DNA of 64,000 nucleotides, from positions 18,826 to 82,825 of the forward strand of contig NZ_CABFMN010000080.1 in NCBI RefSeq assembly GCF_901875635.1, written 5' to 3'. Within the stretch, counting starts at the first letter, position 1. Each line of letters opens with the position of its first letter. Positions 1 to 8,457 of the stretch are shown one piece after another. The translations under genes were made by a program, and so were the position numbers. This stretch comes from Xylophilus ampelinus. Lineage in GTDB: Bacteria; Pseudomonadota; Gammaproteobacteria; Burkholderiales; Burkholderiaceae_C. The notes under the pieces are model-generated. The model made no database searches, was not told the origin of the DNA, and saw only the letters and a list, made by a program, of their open reading frames with translations.

Positions 1-211
1 GCAGGTCGCGCACCGTGCGATGCAGCGGCGCGGCATCCGCGTCGACCCGCAGGTCGTCCAGCGGCAGCGACGCCGGTGCCGCGCGGCCCGGCTCCAGCCT
101 GCCGAAGGACGTGATGGCCGTGGGTTCGGCGCCGAGACGGGCCGAGCATTGCGAACAGATGAGGGCGCCATCGCGGTTGCGGTGGCCGCATTGGGGACAG
201 GGGGTCGCCAT
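1..211 (-). CDS. zinc-ribbon protein, N-terminal part (runs off left edge)
   Basis: The leftward frame opens with ATG at 211 and stays open to the window edge, giving about 70 residues. It begins MATPCPQCGHRNRDGA and continues LICSQC, so two CxxC pairs at residues 5-8 and about 20-23 form a rubredoxin-like zinc ribbon typical of small bacterial proteins with a zinc-ribbon head. The rest of the protein lies outside the window, so neither a function nor membrane segments can be assigned. It is separated by about 100 bases from the next leftward gene and might be the last gene of another unit. The zinc ribbon is seen directly; any role is unknown. Confidence 0.6.
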   Translation of the reverse strand, partial: MATPCPQCGHRNRDGALICSQCSARLGAEPTAITSFGRLEPGRAAPASLPLDDLRVDADAAPLHRTVRDL

Positions 212-312
212 AGACCTCGGGAGTGAAAAACAGCCCCCGACTGTGCACCAACCGTGCCCGCAGGCTGTCGGTGCGCGGCTTCTTTACACATCGAGCGCGG
301 TGCGCCCCCGAT

Positions 313-1317
313 TCACTCCAGCACGACGTTGGCCTTCTTCACCAGCGCCGCATAGCGCGCCGCCTCGCTGCGGAAGTACCTGGCTGCCTCGTCGGGCGTG
401 GTGGGCTTGATGACATTGCCCTGCCTGGCCATTGCCTCGGCCACATCGGGCGCGGCAAAGGCCGCGACGATGGCGTCGTGCGCGCGTTTGACCTCGGCGG
501 CCGGCAGCCTGGCCGGGCCGACGACGGCGAACCAGCCCTCGACGACGTAGTCGGGCAGGCCCTGCTCCGAGAGGGTGGGAATCTCCGGCGCGGCCGGCGA
601 CCGGGCCGGGCCGCAGACGCCGATGGCGCGCAGCGCCCCGCTCTTGATGTATTGCTGCACGGCCGGCAGCGCGACGACGCCGATCTCCACCTGCCCGCCC
701 AGCATGTCGGTGACCATGGGGCCCGTGCCCTTGTAGGGGATGTGCCGCGCCTTCACGCCCGCCTGGTCCATGAACATCTCGCCCGCCAAGTGGATGATGG
801 TGCCGTTGCCCGACGAGGCGTAGTTGTAGCCGTCGGGCTTGGCCTTGAGCAGCGCCACCAGTTCCTTCACGTTCTTCGCCGGCACCTTAGGGTTGACCAG
901 CAGCACCAGCGGGGTCGCACCGACCACGCTGATGGGCGTGAAGTCGGCGATCGCGTCGAAGGGCATCTTCCTGTAGACCGCCGGGTTGATGACGTGGTTG
1001 TTCGACACCATGCCCAGGGTCAGCCCGTCCGGCGCCGCCTTGGCCACCACGGCCGCGCCGGTGATGCCGCCTGCACCCGGCAGGTTCTCGATCACCACCG
1101 GCTGGCCGAAGGCCTTGCCCAGCGCGGGCGACGCGGCGCGCGCGATGGTGTCGACGCCCGAGCCCGCGCTGATGGGCAGCACGATGCGGATCGGCTTGTC
1201 GTTCTGCGCCCGGGCGATGCGCGGCAGGGCCGCGGCGGCGAGCGCGGCCGCGCCCAGTCCGAGGAGCTGCCGGCGCGGGAGGCCGGCAGCATGGCGGGAG
1301 CGATGGGGGGCATTCAT
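313..1317 (-). CDS. Bug/TctC-family periplasmic solute-binding protein
   Basis: The 334-residue product is a tripartite tricarboxylate transporter receptor of the Bug family, which binds carboxylic acids in the periplasm. It has a twin-arginine-like leader (PRRQLLGL at residues 14-20, then an alanine-rich stretch ending ARAQ near 38). The family landmarks follow: PIRIVLP with a GSGVD turn, the NLPGAGG loop, NYASSGNGT and IPYKGTGP. The start at 1317 is preferred because the signal follows directly. It is the last gene of a leftward operon with a CoA transferase and an HMG-CoA-lyase-like gene, which suggests that its ligand is the acid those enzymes process. No TctA/TctB permease genes are near. 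Family call is firm; the ligand is unknown. Confidence 0.93.
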   Translation of the reverse strand: MNAPHRSRHAAGLPRRQLLGLGAAALAAAALPRIARAQNDKPIRIVLPISAGSGVDTIARAASPALGKAFGQPVVIENLPGAGGITGAAVVAKAAPDGLTLGMVSNNHVINPAVYRKMPFDAIADFTPISVVGATPLVLLVNPKVPAKNVKELVALLKAKPDGYNYASSGNGTIIHLAGEMFMDQAGVKARHIPYKGTGPMVTDMLGGQVEIGVVALPAVQQYIKSGALRAIGVCGPARSPAAPEIPTLSEQGLPDYVVEGWFAVVGPARLPAAEVKRAHDAIVAAFAAPDVAEAMARQGNVIKPTTPDEAARYFRSEAARYAALVKKANVVLE

Positions 1318-1370
1318 GGTCTTGTCTCCGTCTTCGTTGTGGTGGATCGATGCGCGCTCGGGGCGGGGCG

Positions 1371-2534
1371 TCAGGCGGCGGCTGGCAGGCGCAGGCTCGA
1401 CAGCACCTCGTCGGTGTGTTCGCCCACGCGCGGCAGCGCGCGGCGCACGCCGGGGCGGCGGCCGTTCAGCAGCAGGGGCAGCAGCACGGCCTCGCTCTGG
1501 CCACCCTCCTCGTTCTGCATCGGCACCAGGCCGCCGCTCTGTCGCAGGTGCGGGTCGTCCATGAGCTGGTCGGGCCGCACGATGGGGGCGTAGGGGATGC
1601 CCGCGGCCTCGAGCTTCGGCGTCAGCTCGGCCACGCGATGGTTCGACAGGATGGCGCCCAGGCGCTGCAGCAGTCGCGGCCGCACCGCCACGCGCCGGGC
1701 GTTGTCGGCCAGCTGGGGGTCGGCCGCCAGTTCGGGCGCCTCCAGCACCCGGCACAGGGTCAGGAACTGCTTGTCGCTCACGGCGCCGATGAAGAGCTGC
1801 TCGCCGCCCGCGAGCGTGAACACGTCGTACACGCTCCAGGCCGACACGCGCGAGGGCATGGGCGGCGGCGCCTCGCCGGTCATCGCGAACTGCTGCATGT
1901 GCTGCGAACTCAGGAACACGCAGTTCTCGAACAGCGCGCTCTGCACCTCCTGGCCGCGGCCGGTGCGGTCGCGCTCGCGCAGCGCCGCCAGGATGCCGAT
2001 GGCGCCGAACATGCCGCCCATGATGTCGTTGACCGAGGTGCCGGCGCGCAGCGGCCGGCCTTCGGGGCCCGTCATGTAGGACAGGCCGCCCATCATCTGC
2101 ACCACCTCGTCGAGCGCCAGGCGCTTCTCGTACGGGCCGGGCAGAAAGCCCTTGTGCGAGGCGTACACGAGGCGCGGCGCCTCGCGGCTGAGCGTTTCGT
2201 AGTCCAGCCCGCGCTCGCGCATCAGGCCGGGGCGGAAGTTCTCGATCACCACGTCGCATTGGCGCGCGAGCTCGGCCGCGGTGGCCGCACCCTCGTCGGA
2301 CGCGATGTCGATGACGACGCTCTTCTTGTTGCGGTTGAAGCTGCGGAAGAAGCCGATGCCCAGGCCCGGCAGGCGGCGCGTCCTGTCGCCGCCGGGCGGC
2401 TCGACCTTGATGACCTCGGCGCCCAGGTCGGCCAGGATCATCCCGCAGGTCGGGCCCATCACCATGTGGGTGAACTCGAGCACGCGGACGCCGGCCAAGG
2501 GAAGGCTGTCGGGCGGGGTAGTGTCTTCGGTCAT
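1371..2534 (-). CDS. CaiB/BaiF-type CoA transferase (class III)
   Basis: This 387-residue protein belongs to the class III CoA transferases, which move CoA between acyl donors and carboxylic acids in the cytoplasm. The N-terminus has the usual GVRVLEFTHMVMGP nucleotide-fold start, ADLGAEVIKVEPP, and the RNKKSVVID strand. The likely catalytic aspartate is D142 in ALDEVVQMMGG, matching the position of the formyl-CoA transferase nucleophile. Length is normal for the family (about 390-430). It lies 38 bases downstream of the lyase-like gene and 53 bases upstream of the Bug gene, all leftward. I infer that it activates an imported acid that the lyase then cleaves. The precise CoA donor and acceptor cannot be read from the sequence. 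Confidence 0.93.
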   Translation of the reverse strand: MTEDTTPPDSLPLAGVRVLEFTHMVMGPTCGMILADLGAEVIKVEPPGGDRTRRLPGLGIGFFRSFNRNKKSVVIDIASDEGAATAAELARQCDVVIENFRPGLMRERGLDYETLSREAPRLVYASHKGFLPGPYEKRLALDEVVQMMGGLSYMTGPEGRPLRAGTSVNDIMGGMFGAIGILAALRERDRTGRGQEVQSALFENCVFLSSQHMQQFAMTGEAPPPMPSRVSAWSVYDVFTLAGGEQLFIGAVSDKQFLTLCRVLEAPELAADPQLADNARRVAVRPRLLQRLGAILSNHRVAELTPKLEAAGIPYAPIVRPDQLMDDPHLRQSGGLVPMQNEEGGQSEAVLLPLLLNGRRPGVRRALPRVGEHTDEVLSSLRLPAAA

Positions 2535-2572
2535 GGGATCTCTTTCGAAAGGTTCTGAATACGGCCGGGAAC

Positions 2573-3541
2573 TCAGGTCGGCATCGCTTCGGCCGCCGCC
2601 GCAAAGGTCTTCGGCAGGCCCGCACGCCACAGCGTGCCGTGCAGCGTCTCGCCCGCGAGCCAGCCGGCCACGCGCTGGCGCAGCGCCAGCAGCGCGCCGA
2701 TGTCCAGGCCGGTGGCGATGCCCATGCTGCCCAGCATGTAGGCCAGGTCTTCGGTCGACACGTTGCCGCTCGCACCCGGCGCATGCGGGCAGCCACCGAT
2801 GCCGGCCAGGCAGGCGTCGAAGCGGGTCACGCCCACCTCGAGCGCGGCGTACACGTTCGCCAGGCCCAGCCCGCGCGTGTCGTGGAAGTGCCCGCACCAG
2901 AAGCGCTCGCCCGCGATGCGGGTCGCGCGCTCGAAGAGGCCGCGCACCATCGCCGGATCGGCGTAGCCGACCGTGTCGGCCAGGCTGACCCGGTCGGCAC
3001 CGGCATCGAGCAGCGCCTGCATCAGGCGCAGCACCTCGTCGGCGTCGACCTCGCCCTGCAGCGTGCAGCCGAAGGCCGTGCCCACGCCGCCCTCGATCAG
3101 CGTGCGGCTGCCGGCGGCGTCGCGCGCGGCGCGGATGCGCGCCACCTCGGCCACCACCTCGTCGGGCGTCTTGCGCAGGTTGGCCAGGCTGTGGGCATGG
3201 CTGGCCGACAGCGGCACGATCATCAGGTCGGCCCCGGCGGCGATGGCGCCTTGCGCGCCGCGCAAATTCGGCACCAGCACCGAGACGAACAGCCCCGGCA
3301 GCGTCTTCGCGAAGGCGACCAGTTCGGCGGTGTCCGCGAGCTGCGGCAGCAGGCGCGCCGGCACGAAGGAGCCGACCTCGATCTCGCGCTGGCCGGCCGC
3401 ATGGGCGGCACGGATCCATTCGCGCTTGTGCTCGGTGGCGAGCACGGTGGCAATGCTCTGCAGGCCGTCGCGCAGGCCGACTTCGCGCACCACGGCGCTG
3501 TGGGGCAGCGCGCGGGCGGCGGGCGGTGGGGGGGTGGTCAT
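2573..3541 (-). CDS. hydroxymethylglutaryl-CoA lyase family protein
   Basis: The 322-residue product matches the HMG-CoA lyase branch of the DRE-TIM metallolyases, which cleave 3-hydroxy-3-methylglutaryl-CoA or related acyl-CoAs to acetyl-CoA and an oxo-acid. Visible active-site elements are REVGLRDGLQ at 19-28 (catalytic R24 and metal ligand D25), the metal histidines in CGHFHDTRGLG, and the mobile cysteine loop AGIGGCPHAPGASGN followed by STED. All key residues are present and length is normal. It is the first gene of a leftward operon with a CoA transferase and a Bug receptor, and it faces a LysR regulator. HMG itself or a related substituted malyl/citramalyl-CoA could be the substrate. 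Confidence 0.93.
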   Translation of the reverse strand: MTTPPPPAARALPHSAVVREVGLRDGLQSIATVLATEHKREWIRAAHAAGQREIEVGSFVPARLLPQLADTAELVAFAKTLPGLFVSVLVPNLRGAQGAIAAGADLMIVPLSASHAHSLANLRKTPDEVVAEVARIRAARDAAGSRTLIEGGVGTAFGCTLQGEVDADEVLRLMQALLDAGADRVSLADTVGYADPAMVRGLFERATRIAGERFWCGHFHDTRGLGLANVYAALEVGVTRFDACLAGIGGCPHAPGASGNVSTEDLAYMLGSMGIATGLDIGALLALRQRVAGWLAGETLHGTLWRAGLPKTFAAAAEAMPT

Positions 3542-3654
3542 GGCTGCTTGTCTCCCGGGTCACCGTGCGGTACCTCGATGGGTGCACTGTAGGCATGCCC
3601 AATTGCTTGCAAAAGCGCTAATCTGGCAGGTCCAACATTCCGAAATGGAACGTC
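3542..3654. promoter_or_regulatory. divergent promoter region between lyase operon and LysR gene
   Basis: This 113-base divergent gap should hold both promoters. Two short inverted repeats are visible: TTGC-TT-GCAA at 3603-3612 and TTCC-N5-GGAA at 3638-3650. The second overlaps the Shine-Dalgarno position of the LysR gene, as expected for an autorepressing site, but LysR boxes are degenerate and neither repeat is proof of binding. I could not place convincing -35/-10 pairs by eye. Confidence 0.35.
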
Positions 3655-4638
3655 ATGCGCGACCTGGACCTCACCAGCCTGCGGCTCTTCGTGGCGGTCT
3701 GCGAGACCCGCAACATCGCCCGCGCGGGCGAGCAGCAGCACATCGTGGCCTCCGCCATCAGCAAGCGGCTGGCGCAGCTCGAAAGCACCGTGGGCGCCCA
3801 GCTCTTCGAGCGCGGGCGCCGCGGCGTGGTGCCGACGCCGGCCGGCGAGATCCTGCTGGAGCACGCGCGCGGCATGCTGGCCGGTGCCGACCGGGTGGCG
3901 CGCGACATGGCCGCATACGGGCGCGGCGTGAAGGGGCTGGTGCGCATGCTGGCCACCGTGTCGACCATGGCCGAGTTCCTGCCGGACGACATCGCGCGCT
4001 TCCTGCAGGTGCCCGAGCACCGCGAGATCCGCGTCGACATCGAGGAGGCGCTCAGCCGCGACCTGGTGCGCGCCATCCGCGAGGGCTCGGCCGGCCTGGG
4101 CGTGTGCTGGGATGCGGCCGACCTCGAAGGCTTGCAGACCCGCAGCTACCGGCACGACCAGCTCGCGATCATCACGCCGCCCGGCCATGCGCTCGCGCAG
4201 CGCCGTCAATGCCGCTTCGAGGACACGCTCGCCGACGAACACATCGGCCTGCCCGGCACCACGGCCGTCCACAGCCTGCTGGCGCGTGCCGCCGCCATCG
4301 TGGGGCGGCCCCTGCACTACCGCGCCGTGGTCTCCACCTTCGATGCCTCGCTGCGCTGCGTGCGCGCGGGGCTGGGCATCGCCGTGATGCCACGCGAGGT
4401 GGCCGAGCCGCTGGCGTCGAGCTTCCAGGTCGAGGTCGTGCCGCTGTCCGATCCGTGGGCGCAGCGCCGGCTCGTGATCTGCTTTCGCGACCAGGCCGCG
4501 CTGTCGCCGGCCGCGCGGCTGCTGGTGGAGCACCTGGAAGCCGCCGGCCAGGCCGCGGCGGCACCACCGCCCGCGCCGGCCCGGCGCATCGCCACCCGCG
4601 GCGGCGCACAAAGAAAAACCCGCCGAAGCGGGTCGTGA
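3655..4638 (+). CDS. LysR-family transcriptional regulator
   Basis: The 327-residue protein has the LysR winged-helix head at residues 1-65 (LRLFVAVCETRNIARAGEQQ, then AISKRLAQLESTVGAQLFER and the typical TPAGEILLEHAR linker). An effector-binding domain of the periplasmic-binding-protein fold starts near residue 95. The proline/alanine-rich tail after about 300 is probably disordered. It is transcribed away from the Bug/CoA-transferase/lyase operon and is its most likely regulator, acting on an acid or acyl-CoA inducer. The last codons overlap the terminator hairpin of the convergent small gene at 4609-4633. Family call is secure; inducer unknown. Confidence 0.93.
   Translation: MRDLDLTSLRLFVAVCETRNIARAGEQQHIVASAISKRLAQLESTVGAQLFERGRRGVVPTPAGEILLEHARGMLAGADRVARDMAAYGRGVKGLVRMLATVSTMAEFLPDDIARFLQVPEHREIRVDIEEALSRDLVRAIREGSAGLGVCWDAADLEGLQTRSYRHDQLAIITPPGHALAQRRQCRFEDTLADEHIGLPGTTAVHSLLARAAAIVGRPLHYRAVVSTFDASLRCVRAGLGIAVMPREVAEPLASSFQVEVVPLSDPWAQRRLVICFRDQAALSPAARLLVEHLEAAGQAAAAPPPAPARRIATRGGAQRKTRRSGS
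4609..4633 (-). terminator. rho-independent terminator of small secreted protein gene
   Basis: Read leftward, the stem ACCCGC / GCGGGT (4628-4633 with 4618-4623) closes a 4-base loop and is followed by a T-rich run (TTTTTCTTT, 4617-4609). It sits 24 bases beyond the stop of the leftward small gene, and inside the last codons of the rightward LysR gene, so one stretch serves as coding sequence on one strand and terminator on the other. Confidence 0.75.
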
Positions 4639-4657
4639 CGGGCGTGCCGGGTGCTTG

Positions 4658-4813
4658 TCAGCGCACCCAATGGCACACGCGGTGGTGGTGCCGGTCGATC
4701 TTGCACACCTTGTGGGGCTTGCGATGGTGCGGCGCCGCCGACGCGATGGACGGGGCGAGCAGCGAGGCGCCGAAGAGGACGCCGAGTGCGAGAGCGAGAT
4801 GCCTGGTCTTCAT
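4658..4813 (-). CDS. small secreted histidine-rich protein
   Basis: This 51-residue product starts MKTRHLALALGVLFGA and has a classic Sec signal peptide ending near SIASA-AP around residue 27. The mature part is only about 25 residues, basic and histidine-rich (HHRKPHKVCKIDRHHHRVCHWVR, in two blocks), with two cysteines that could pair or bind metal. An upstream in-frame ATG at 4858 would spoil the signal peptide, so 4813 is chosen. Similar tiny HHRKPHKVC-type proteins occur in Burkholderiales as uncharacterised exported proteins. It has its own terminator and stands alone between operons. A periplasmic metal-binding role is only a guess from composition. Confidence 0.7.
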   Translation of the reverse strand: MKTRHLALALGVLFGASLLAPSIASAAPHHRKPHKVCKIDRHHHRVCHWVR

Positions 4814-4931
4814 GGTGTTCTTTCGAGCAGTCGTGGAACGAGGGGCCCTGATGCGCAAGGTGCGCTCCTGCTGAACGGGGAGCCTCGCCCCGCGGATGAC
4901 AAGGACAAACCCGGGCTCACGGCCACCTAAG

Positions 4932-4975
4932 AAAGACGGCCGCCCGGCCGCGGCGCACGAGCCGCGGGCCGGGGC
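4932..4975 (-). terminator. probable terminator downstream of the liv operon
   Basis: Beyond the stop of livF the leftward strand has a very GC-rich hairpin, with stem GCCGCGG (4961-4967) pairing with CCGCGGC (4948-4954) and extra pairing outside it. A short T-rich run (GTCTTTCTTAG) follows. The U tract is weak, so it may be an imperfect intrinsic terminator or a 3' stabilising hairpin. Confidence 0.4.
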
Positions 4976-4998
4976 AGCAGCGGCATCGACAACGTCGC

Positions 4999-5703
4999 TC
5001 AGCGCGCCACGCCCAGCAGCCGGTCGAGCACCTCGGGCTGTGCGGCCAGTGCGCCTGCGCGGTCGCGGTGCACCACGGCGCCGTGGTCGAGCACCACCGC
5101 CTCGTCCGAGATCGCGAGGATCGCCTGCGGATGCTGCTCCACGATGATGGCCGCCAGGCCCTCGTCCTGCGTGATGCGGCGGATGGCGCGCAGCAGTTCC
5201 TCCACGATGATCGGCGCCAGGCCCTCGAGCGGCTCGTCCAGCAGCAGCAGGCGTGGGTTGACCACCAGCGCACGCGCCACGGCGAGCATCTGCTGTTCGC
5301 CGCCCGACAGCTGCGTGCCGAGGTTGCCCTTGCGTTCGGCCAGGCGCGGGAACATCTCGTAGGCGCGCGCGGGCGTCCAGCGCCCGGCGCGCGCCACGGC
5401 CGTGAGGTTCTCGTGCACGGTGAGCGACTTGAAGATGTTGCGCTCCTGGGGCACCCAGCCGATGCCGGCCGCGGCGCGCTGGTGCGGCGCCAGGCGGTCG
5501 AGCCGCGCACCGCCCAGCGTGATCGTGCCGCCGTGCTGGCGCGTCGCGCCGGCCAGCGTGTTGATGAGCGTGGTCTTGCCGGTGCCGTTGCGGCCCAGCA
5601 GCGCCAGGGTCTGGCCTTCGGCGACGGTGAGCGACACGCCGTCGATCACCACGGCCTCGCCGTAGCCGGCGCGCAATTGTTCGACGCGCAGCAGGTCAGC
5701 CAT
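4999..5703 (-). CDS. livF: branched-chain-type ABC transporter ATPase LivF
   Basis: This 234-residue cytoplasmic ATPase energises an uptake system for branched amino acids or small aromatic/aliphatic acids. Walker A is GRNGTGKTT near residue 37, the signature is LSGGEQQ, and Walker B is [13 protein letters not shown]. The short length and the phrase [17 protein letters not shown] are typical of LivF rather than LivG. It overlaps the end of livG by eight bases and is the last gene of a five-gene leftward set. The aromatic context (vanAB and a GntR regulator just upstream) makes an aromatic acid a plausible solute, but that is inference. Confidence 0.95.
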   Translation of the reverse strand: MADLLRVEQLRAGYGEAVVIDGVSLTVAEGQTLALLGRNGTGKTTLINTLAGATRQHGGTITLGGARLDRLAPHQRAAAGIGWVPQERNIFKSLTVHENLTAVARAGRWTPARAYEMFPRLAERKGNLGTQLSGGEQQMLAVARALVVNPRLLLLDEPLEGLAPIIVEELLRAIRRITQDEGLAAIIVEQHPQAILAISDEAVVLDHGAVVHRDRAGALAAQPEVLDRLLGVAR

Positions 5704-6484
5704 GGCTCGCCTCCCGCGGCGCTGAAGCCGCTTCCGTGCCGTGGCCCAGGTACACCTCGCGCACGCGCGGGTCGGCAGCGATGGCCTCGGGATCGCCCTC
5801 GGTGAGCAGCGTGCCGTTGACCAGCACCGTCATGCGGTCGGCGAAGGCGAAGACCAGGTCCATGTCGTGTTCGATGAGCAGCACCGAGACGTCGGCCGGC
5901 AGCGCGGCCACCGTCTGCAGCAGTTCCTCGCTCTCGCCGGCCGGCACGCCGGCCACCGGCTCGTCGAGCAGCAGCACCTTGGGCTCGCAGGCCAGCGCGA
6001 TGGCGATCTCCAGCAGTCGGCGCTTGCCGTAGGCCAGGTGCTGCACGCGCTGCTGCGCCACGTCGGCGAGATGGAATTGCTCGAGCAGTTCGCCTGCACG
6101 GTCCGCCACGGATTTCGTCGCACCCAGCGCCCGCCACCATTGCCCGGACAGGCCTTTCTGCTGCGACACGACGAGCGCCAGCGTCTCCAGGGGCGTCATC
6201 GAATCGAAGAGCTGGTTGATCTGGAAGGTGCGCACCAGGCCCCGCGCCACGCGCCGGTGCGGCGCCAGCTGGGTGATGTCCTCGCCCAACAGCGCGATGC
6301 GGCCTGCCGTGGGCACGAGCACGCCGGTGAGCAGGTTGATCAGCGTGGTCTTGCCCGCGCCGTTGGGGCCGATCAGCGCATGGCGCGCGCCGCGGCGCAG
6401 CTGCAGCGACACGTCGTTCGTCGCGGTGATGCCGCCGAAGCGCATCACCAGGCCGTCGGCCTGCAGGACGGTGTCCGCGCTCAT
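5696..6484 (-). CDS. livG: branched-chain-type ABC transporter ATPase LivG
   Basis: The 262-residue product is the LivG-type ATPase that pairs with LivF. Walker A is GPNGAGKTT near residue 42, and the segment [19 protein letters not shown] matches the LivG-specific insertion. Walker B is [15 protein letters not shown] and the H-loop region [11 protein letters not shown] is intact. The signature motif region is [10 protein letters not shown], the usual LivG variant of LSGGQ. The start at 6484 overlaps the livM stop by four bases (ATGA), implying translational coupling. Location is the cytoplasmic face of the membrane complex. Confidence 0.95.
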   Translation of the reverse strand: MSADTVLQADGLVMRFGGITATNDVSLQLRRGARHALIGPNGAGKTTLINLLTGVLVPTAGRIALLGEDITQLAPHRRVARGLVRTFQINQLFDSMTPLETLALVVSQQKGLSGQWWRALGATKSVADRAGELLEQFHLADVAQQRVQHLAYGKRRLLEIAIALACEPKVLLLDEPVAGVPAGESEELLQTVAALPADVSVLLIEHDMDLVFAFADRMTVLVNGTLLTEGDPEAIAADPRVREVYLGHGTEAASAPREASHG

Positions 6485-7452
6485 GCCGGCTTCCTCCCGA
6501 ACCAGGTCCGTGGCCGAAGCAGCCGGTCGCGGCCCACGAGCACCAGCAGCACGAGGATGAGCCCGATCCAGAACATCCAGTACTGCGGCGTGACGGCCGA
6601 CAGCCAGTCCTGCAGCAGCTTGAAGACGATCGCGCCTGCCACGCCGCCGTAGAGCCAGCCCACACCGCCGATGACCAGCATCAGCAGCACGTCGGCCGAG
6701 CGGTCGAAGGCCAGCACGTCGAGCGAGGCGAAGCCGGTGGTCTGCGCCAGCAGGGCGCCGGCGGCCCCCGCGACGGCCGCCGCGATGGTGTAGACGGTGA
6801 CCATGCGTGCCGCCACCGGCACGCCGATGGCCATGGCGCGCAGCCGGTTGTCGCGGATCGCCTTGAGCGTGGCGCCGAAAGGCGATTGCACGAGGCGTCG
6901 CATCAGCAGGAAGAGCACGAGCACCACCGTGAGCGAATACCAGGCCGCGGTCCGCCCGAACAGGTCGAACTCGAACAGGCCCAGCACCGGCCCCATCACC
7001 ACGCCCTGCAGCCCGTCGGCGCCGCCGGTAAGCCAGTCCAGCTTGTTGGCCAGCTCCAGCAGCAGCAGCGCCGTGCCCAGCGTGACCATGAGCCGGGTGA
7101 GGTCGGTGCCGCGCAGGATGGTGACGCTGGCCACCGCACCCAGCAGCGCGCACAGCACGATGGCGAACACCAGCCCGACGGTCGGGTCCGGCATGACCAG
7201 CTTGGCGAACAGCGCCGCGGCGTAGGCGCCGAAGCCGAAGAAGGCGGCGTGCCCCAGCGACACGATGCCGGTGTAGCCGAGGATGAGGTCGAGCGACATC
7301 GCGAACAGGGCGACGATCGCTATCTCGTTGACCATGAGCGAGTGCGAGGGCGTGACCAGCGGCAGCGCGAAGGCACCGGCCCACAGCACGAACTCCCACC
7401 AGCGCCAGCGCGCCTTGTGCAACAGTGGTTTCTGCCAGTCCATGCCGTTCAT
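6481..7452 (-). CDS. livM: branched-chain-type ABC transporter permease LivM
   Basis: This 323-residue integral membrane protein is the LivM permease. It shows about eight to ten hydrophobic segments and the family sequence [23 protein letters not shown] near residue 60. The EAA-like cytoplasmic loop is at [21 protein letters not shown]. The start MNGMDW at 7452 is favoured over longer frames because it gives the usual short amphipathic lead and overlaps the livH stop by three bases (7449-7451). It forms the translocation path together with LivH. Confidence 0.94.
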   Translation of the reverse strand: MNGMDWQKPLLHKARWRWWEFVLWAGAFALPLVTPSHSLMVNEIAIVALFAMSLDLILGYTGIVSLGHAAFFGFGAYAAALFAKLVMPDPTVGLVFAIVLCALLGAVASVTILRGTDLTRLMVTLGTALLLLELANKLDWLTGGADGLQGVVMGPVLGLFEFDLFGRTAAWYSLTVVLVLFLLMRRLVQSPFGATLKAIRDNRLRAMAIGVPVAARMVTVYTIAAAVAGAAGALLAQTTGFASLDVLAFDRSADVLLMLVIGGVGWLYGGVAGAIVFKLLQDWLSAVTPQYWMFWIGLILVLLVLVGRDRLLRPRTWFGRKPA

Positions 7453-8321
7453 CGCGCACCTCGCCGCGTGAACAGGCCCTGCGGGCGCCACATCAGGATC
7501 AGGATCATCAGCAGGTAGACCGTGAAGGCGCCCATCTTCGGGATGTAGTACTTGCCCGCCACGTCGGCGATGCCCAGCAGCAGCGCCGCCAGCAGCGGCC
7601 CCGTGATGGACGAGGTGCCGCCCACCGAGACCACGATCAGGAAATAGATCATGTACTTGAGGGGAAAGGTCGGGTCCAGCCCCAGGATCTCGGCGCCCAG
7701 TGCACCGCCCAGACCCGCCAGCCCCGAGCCCACGGCGAAGGTGAGCAGGAACACGATGTTGACGTTGATGCCCAGGCCCGAGGCCACGCGCGGGTCGTCG
7801 ACCGCCGCGCGCAGCCGGCTGCCGAAGCGCGTGCGCGCGAGGATGAACTGCAGCACCACGGTGAGCACCGCGCACACCGCGATGATGAAGAGCCGGTAGT
7901 GCCCCATGCCCAGCAGCAACGCGCCGTCGCCGATCTCGGTGCGCCCGCGCAGCCACTCGGGCAGCTGGACGTTCTGCTGCGAGGAGCCGACGAAGTAGTC
8001 CAGCCCCGCCACGGCCATGAAGGCCAGCCCGATGGAAAACAACACCTGGTCCAGGTGCGGCTTGCCGTACATGGGCCGGTAGAGCGTGCGCTCCAGCAGC
8101 GCGCCGATCAGCGCCACGCCCACGAAGGCCAGCGGCAGGCAGGCCAGGAAGGGCAACCCGGCCTTCTGCATGGCGAACACCGTGATGTACCCGCCCGCCA
8201 TGGCAAAGGCCCCGTGCGCCAGGTTGATGAAGTTCATCAGCCCCAGCGTCACGGCCAAGCCGACCGCGAGCACGAAAAGCAGCATGCCGTAGGCGATGCC
8301 GTCGAAAAGAATGGTGAGCAT
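7449..8321 (-). CDS. livH: branched-chain-type ABC transporter permease LivH
   Basis: The 290-residue protein is almost entirely hydrophobic and carries the LivH hallmark [22 protein letters not shown] near residue 25. The loop [24 protein letters not shown] is the ATPase-coupling EAA region. Length and order match LivH. It is followed by livM with a tiny overlap and preceded by an unusual 136-base gap carrying a long palindrome that separates it from the binding-protein gene. Such a gap fits the common need to make more binding protein than permease. Confidence 0.95.
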   Translation of the reverse strand: MLTILFDGIAYGMLLFVLAVGLAVTLGLMNFINLAHGAFAMAGGYITVFAMQKAGLPFLACLPLAFVGVALIGALLERTLYRPMYGKPHLDQVLFSIGLAFMAVAGLDYFVGSSQQNVQLPEWLRGRTEIGDGALLLGMGHYRLFIIAVCAVLTVVLQFILARTRFGSRLRAAVDDPRVASGLGINVNIVFLLTFAVGSGLAGLGGALGAEILGLDPTFPLKYMIYFLIVVSVGGTSSITGPLLAALLLGIADVAGKYYIPKMGAFTVYLLMILILMWRPQGLFTRRGAR

Positions 8322-8341
8322 CTGAAAGCGGGCTTGACCGA

Positions 8342-8437
8342 ACGCGAAGGACGCGAAGGATTCGCAAAAGGCGCGAAAGATTCAATTTCGAATTGGCTTC
8401 CTTCGCGCCTTTCGCGTGATCTTCGCGACCTTCGCGT
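8342..8437. repeat. long imperfect palindrome built from GCGAAGGA-type units
   Basis: The left arm (8342-8377) consists of repeated ACGCGAAGG / GGCGCGAAAG units, and the right arm (8402-8437) is their reverse complement with about six mismatches over 36 bases. The centre holds CAATT-TCG-AATTG (8383-8395), so the entire 96 bases can fold into one long hairpin. It lies between livK and livH on their shared transcript. It could act as a transcript-processing or 3'-stabilising element for livK, or it could be a dispersed palindromic repeat. The pairing is seen in the sequence; the function is inferred. Confidence 0.8.
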
Positions 8438-8457
8438 ACGGCTGTCCGATCCCGTAT

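Noticed and set aside
223-1593. 456-codon open frame on the plus strand
   Set aside because: Antisense to the Bug and CoA-transferase genes; arginine/histidine-rich shadow typical of GC-rich DNA.
4618-4633. attenuator or riboswitch for the LysR gene
   Set aside because: The hairpin lies at the 3' end of that gene and its T run is on the opposite strand, so it terminates the convergent gene.
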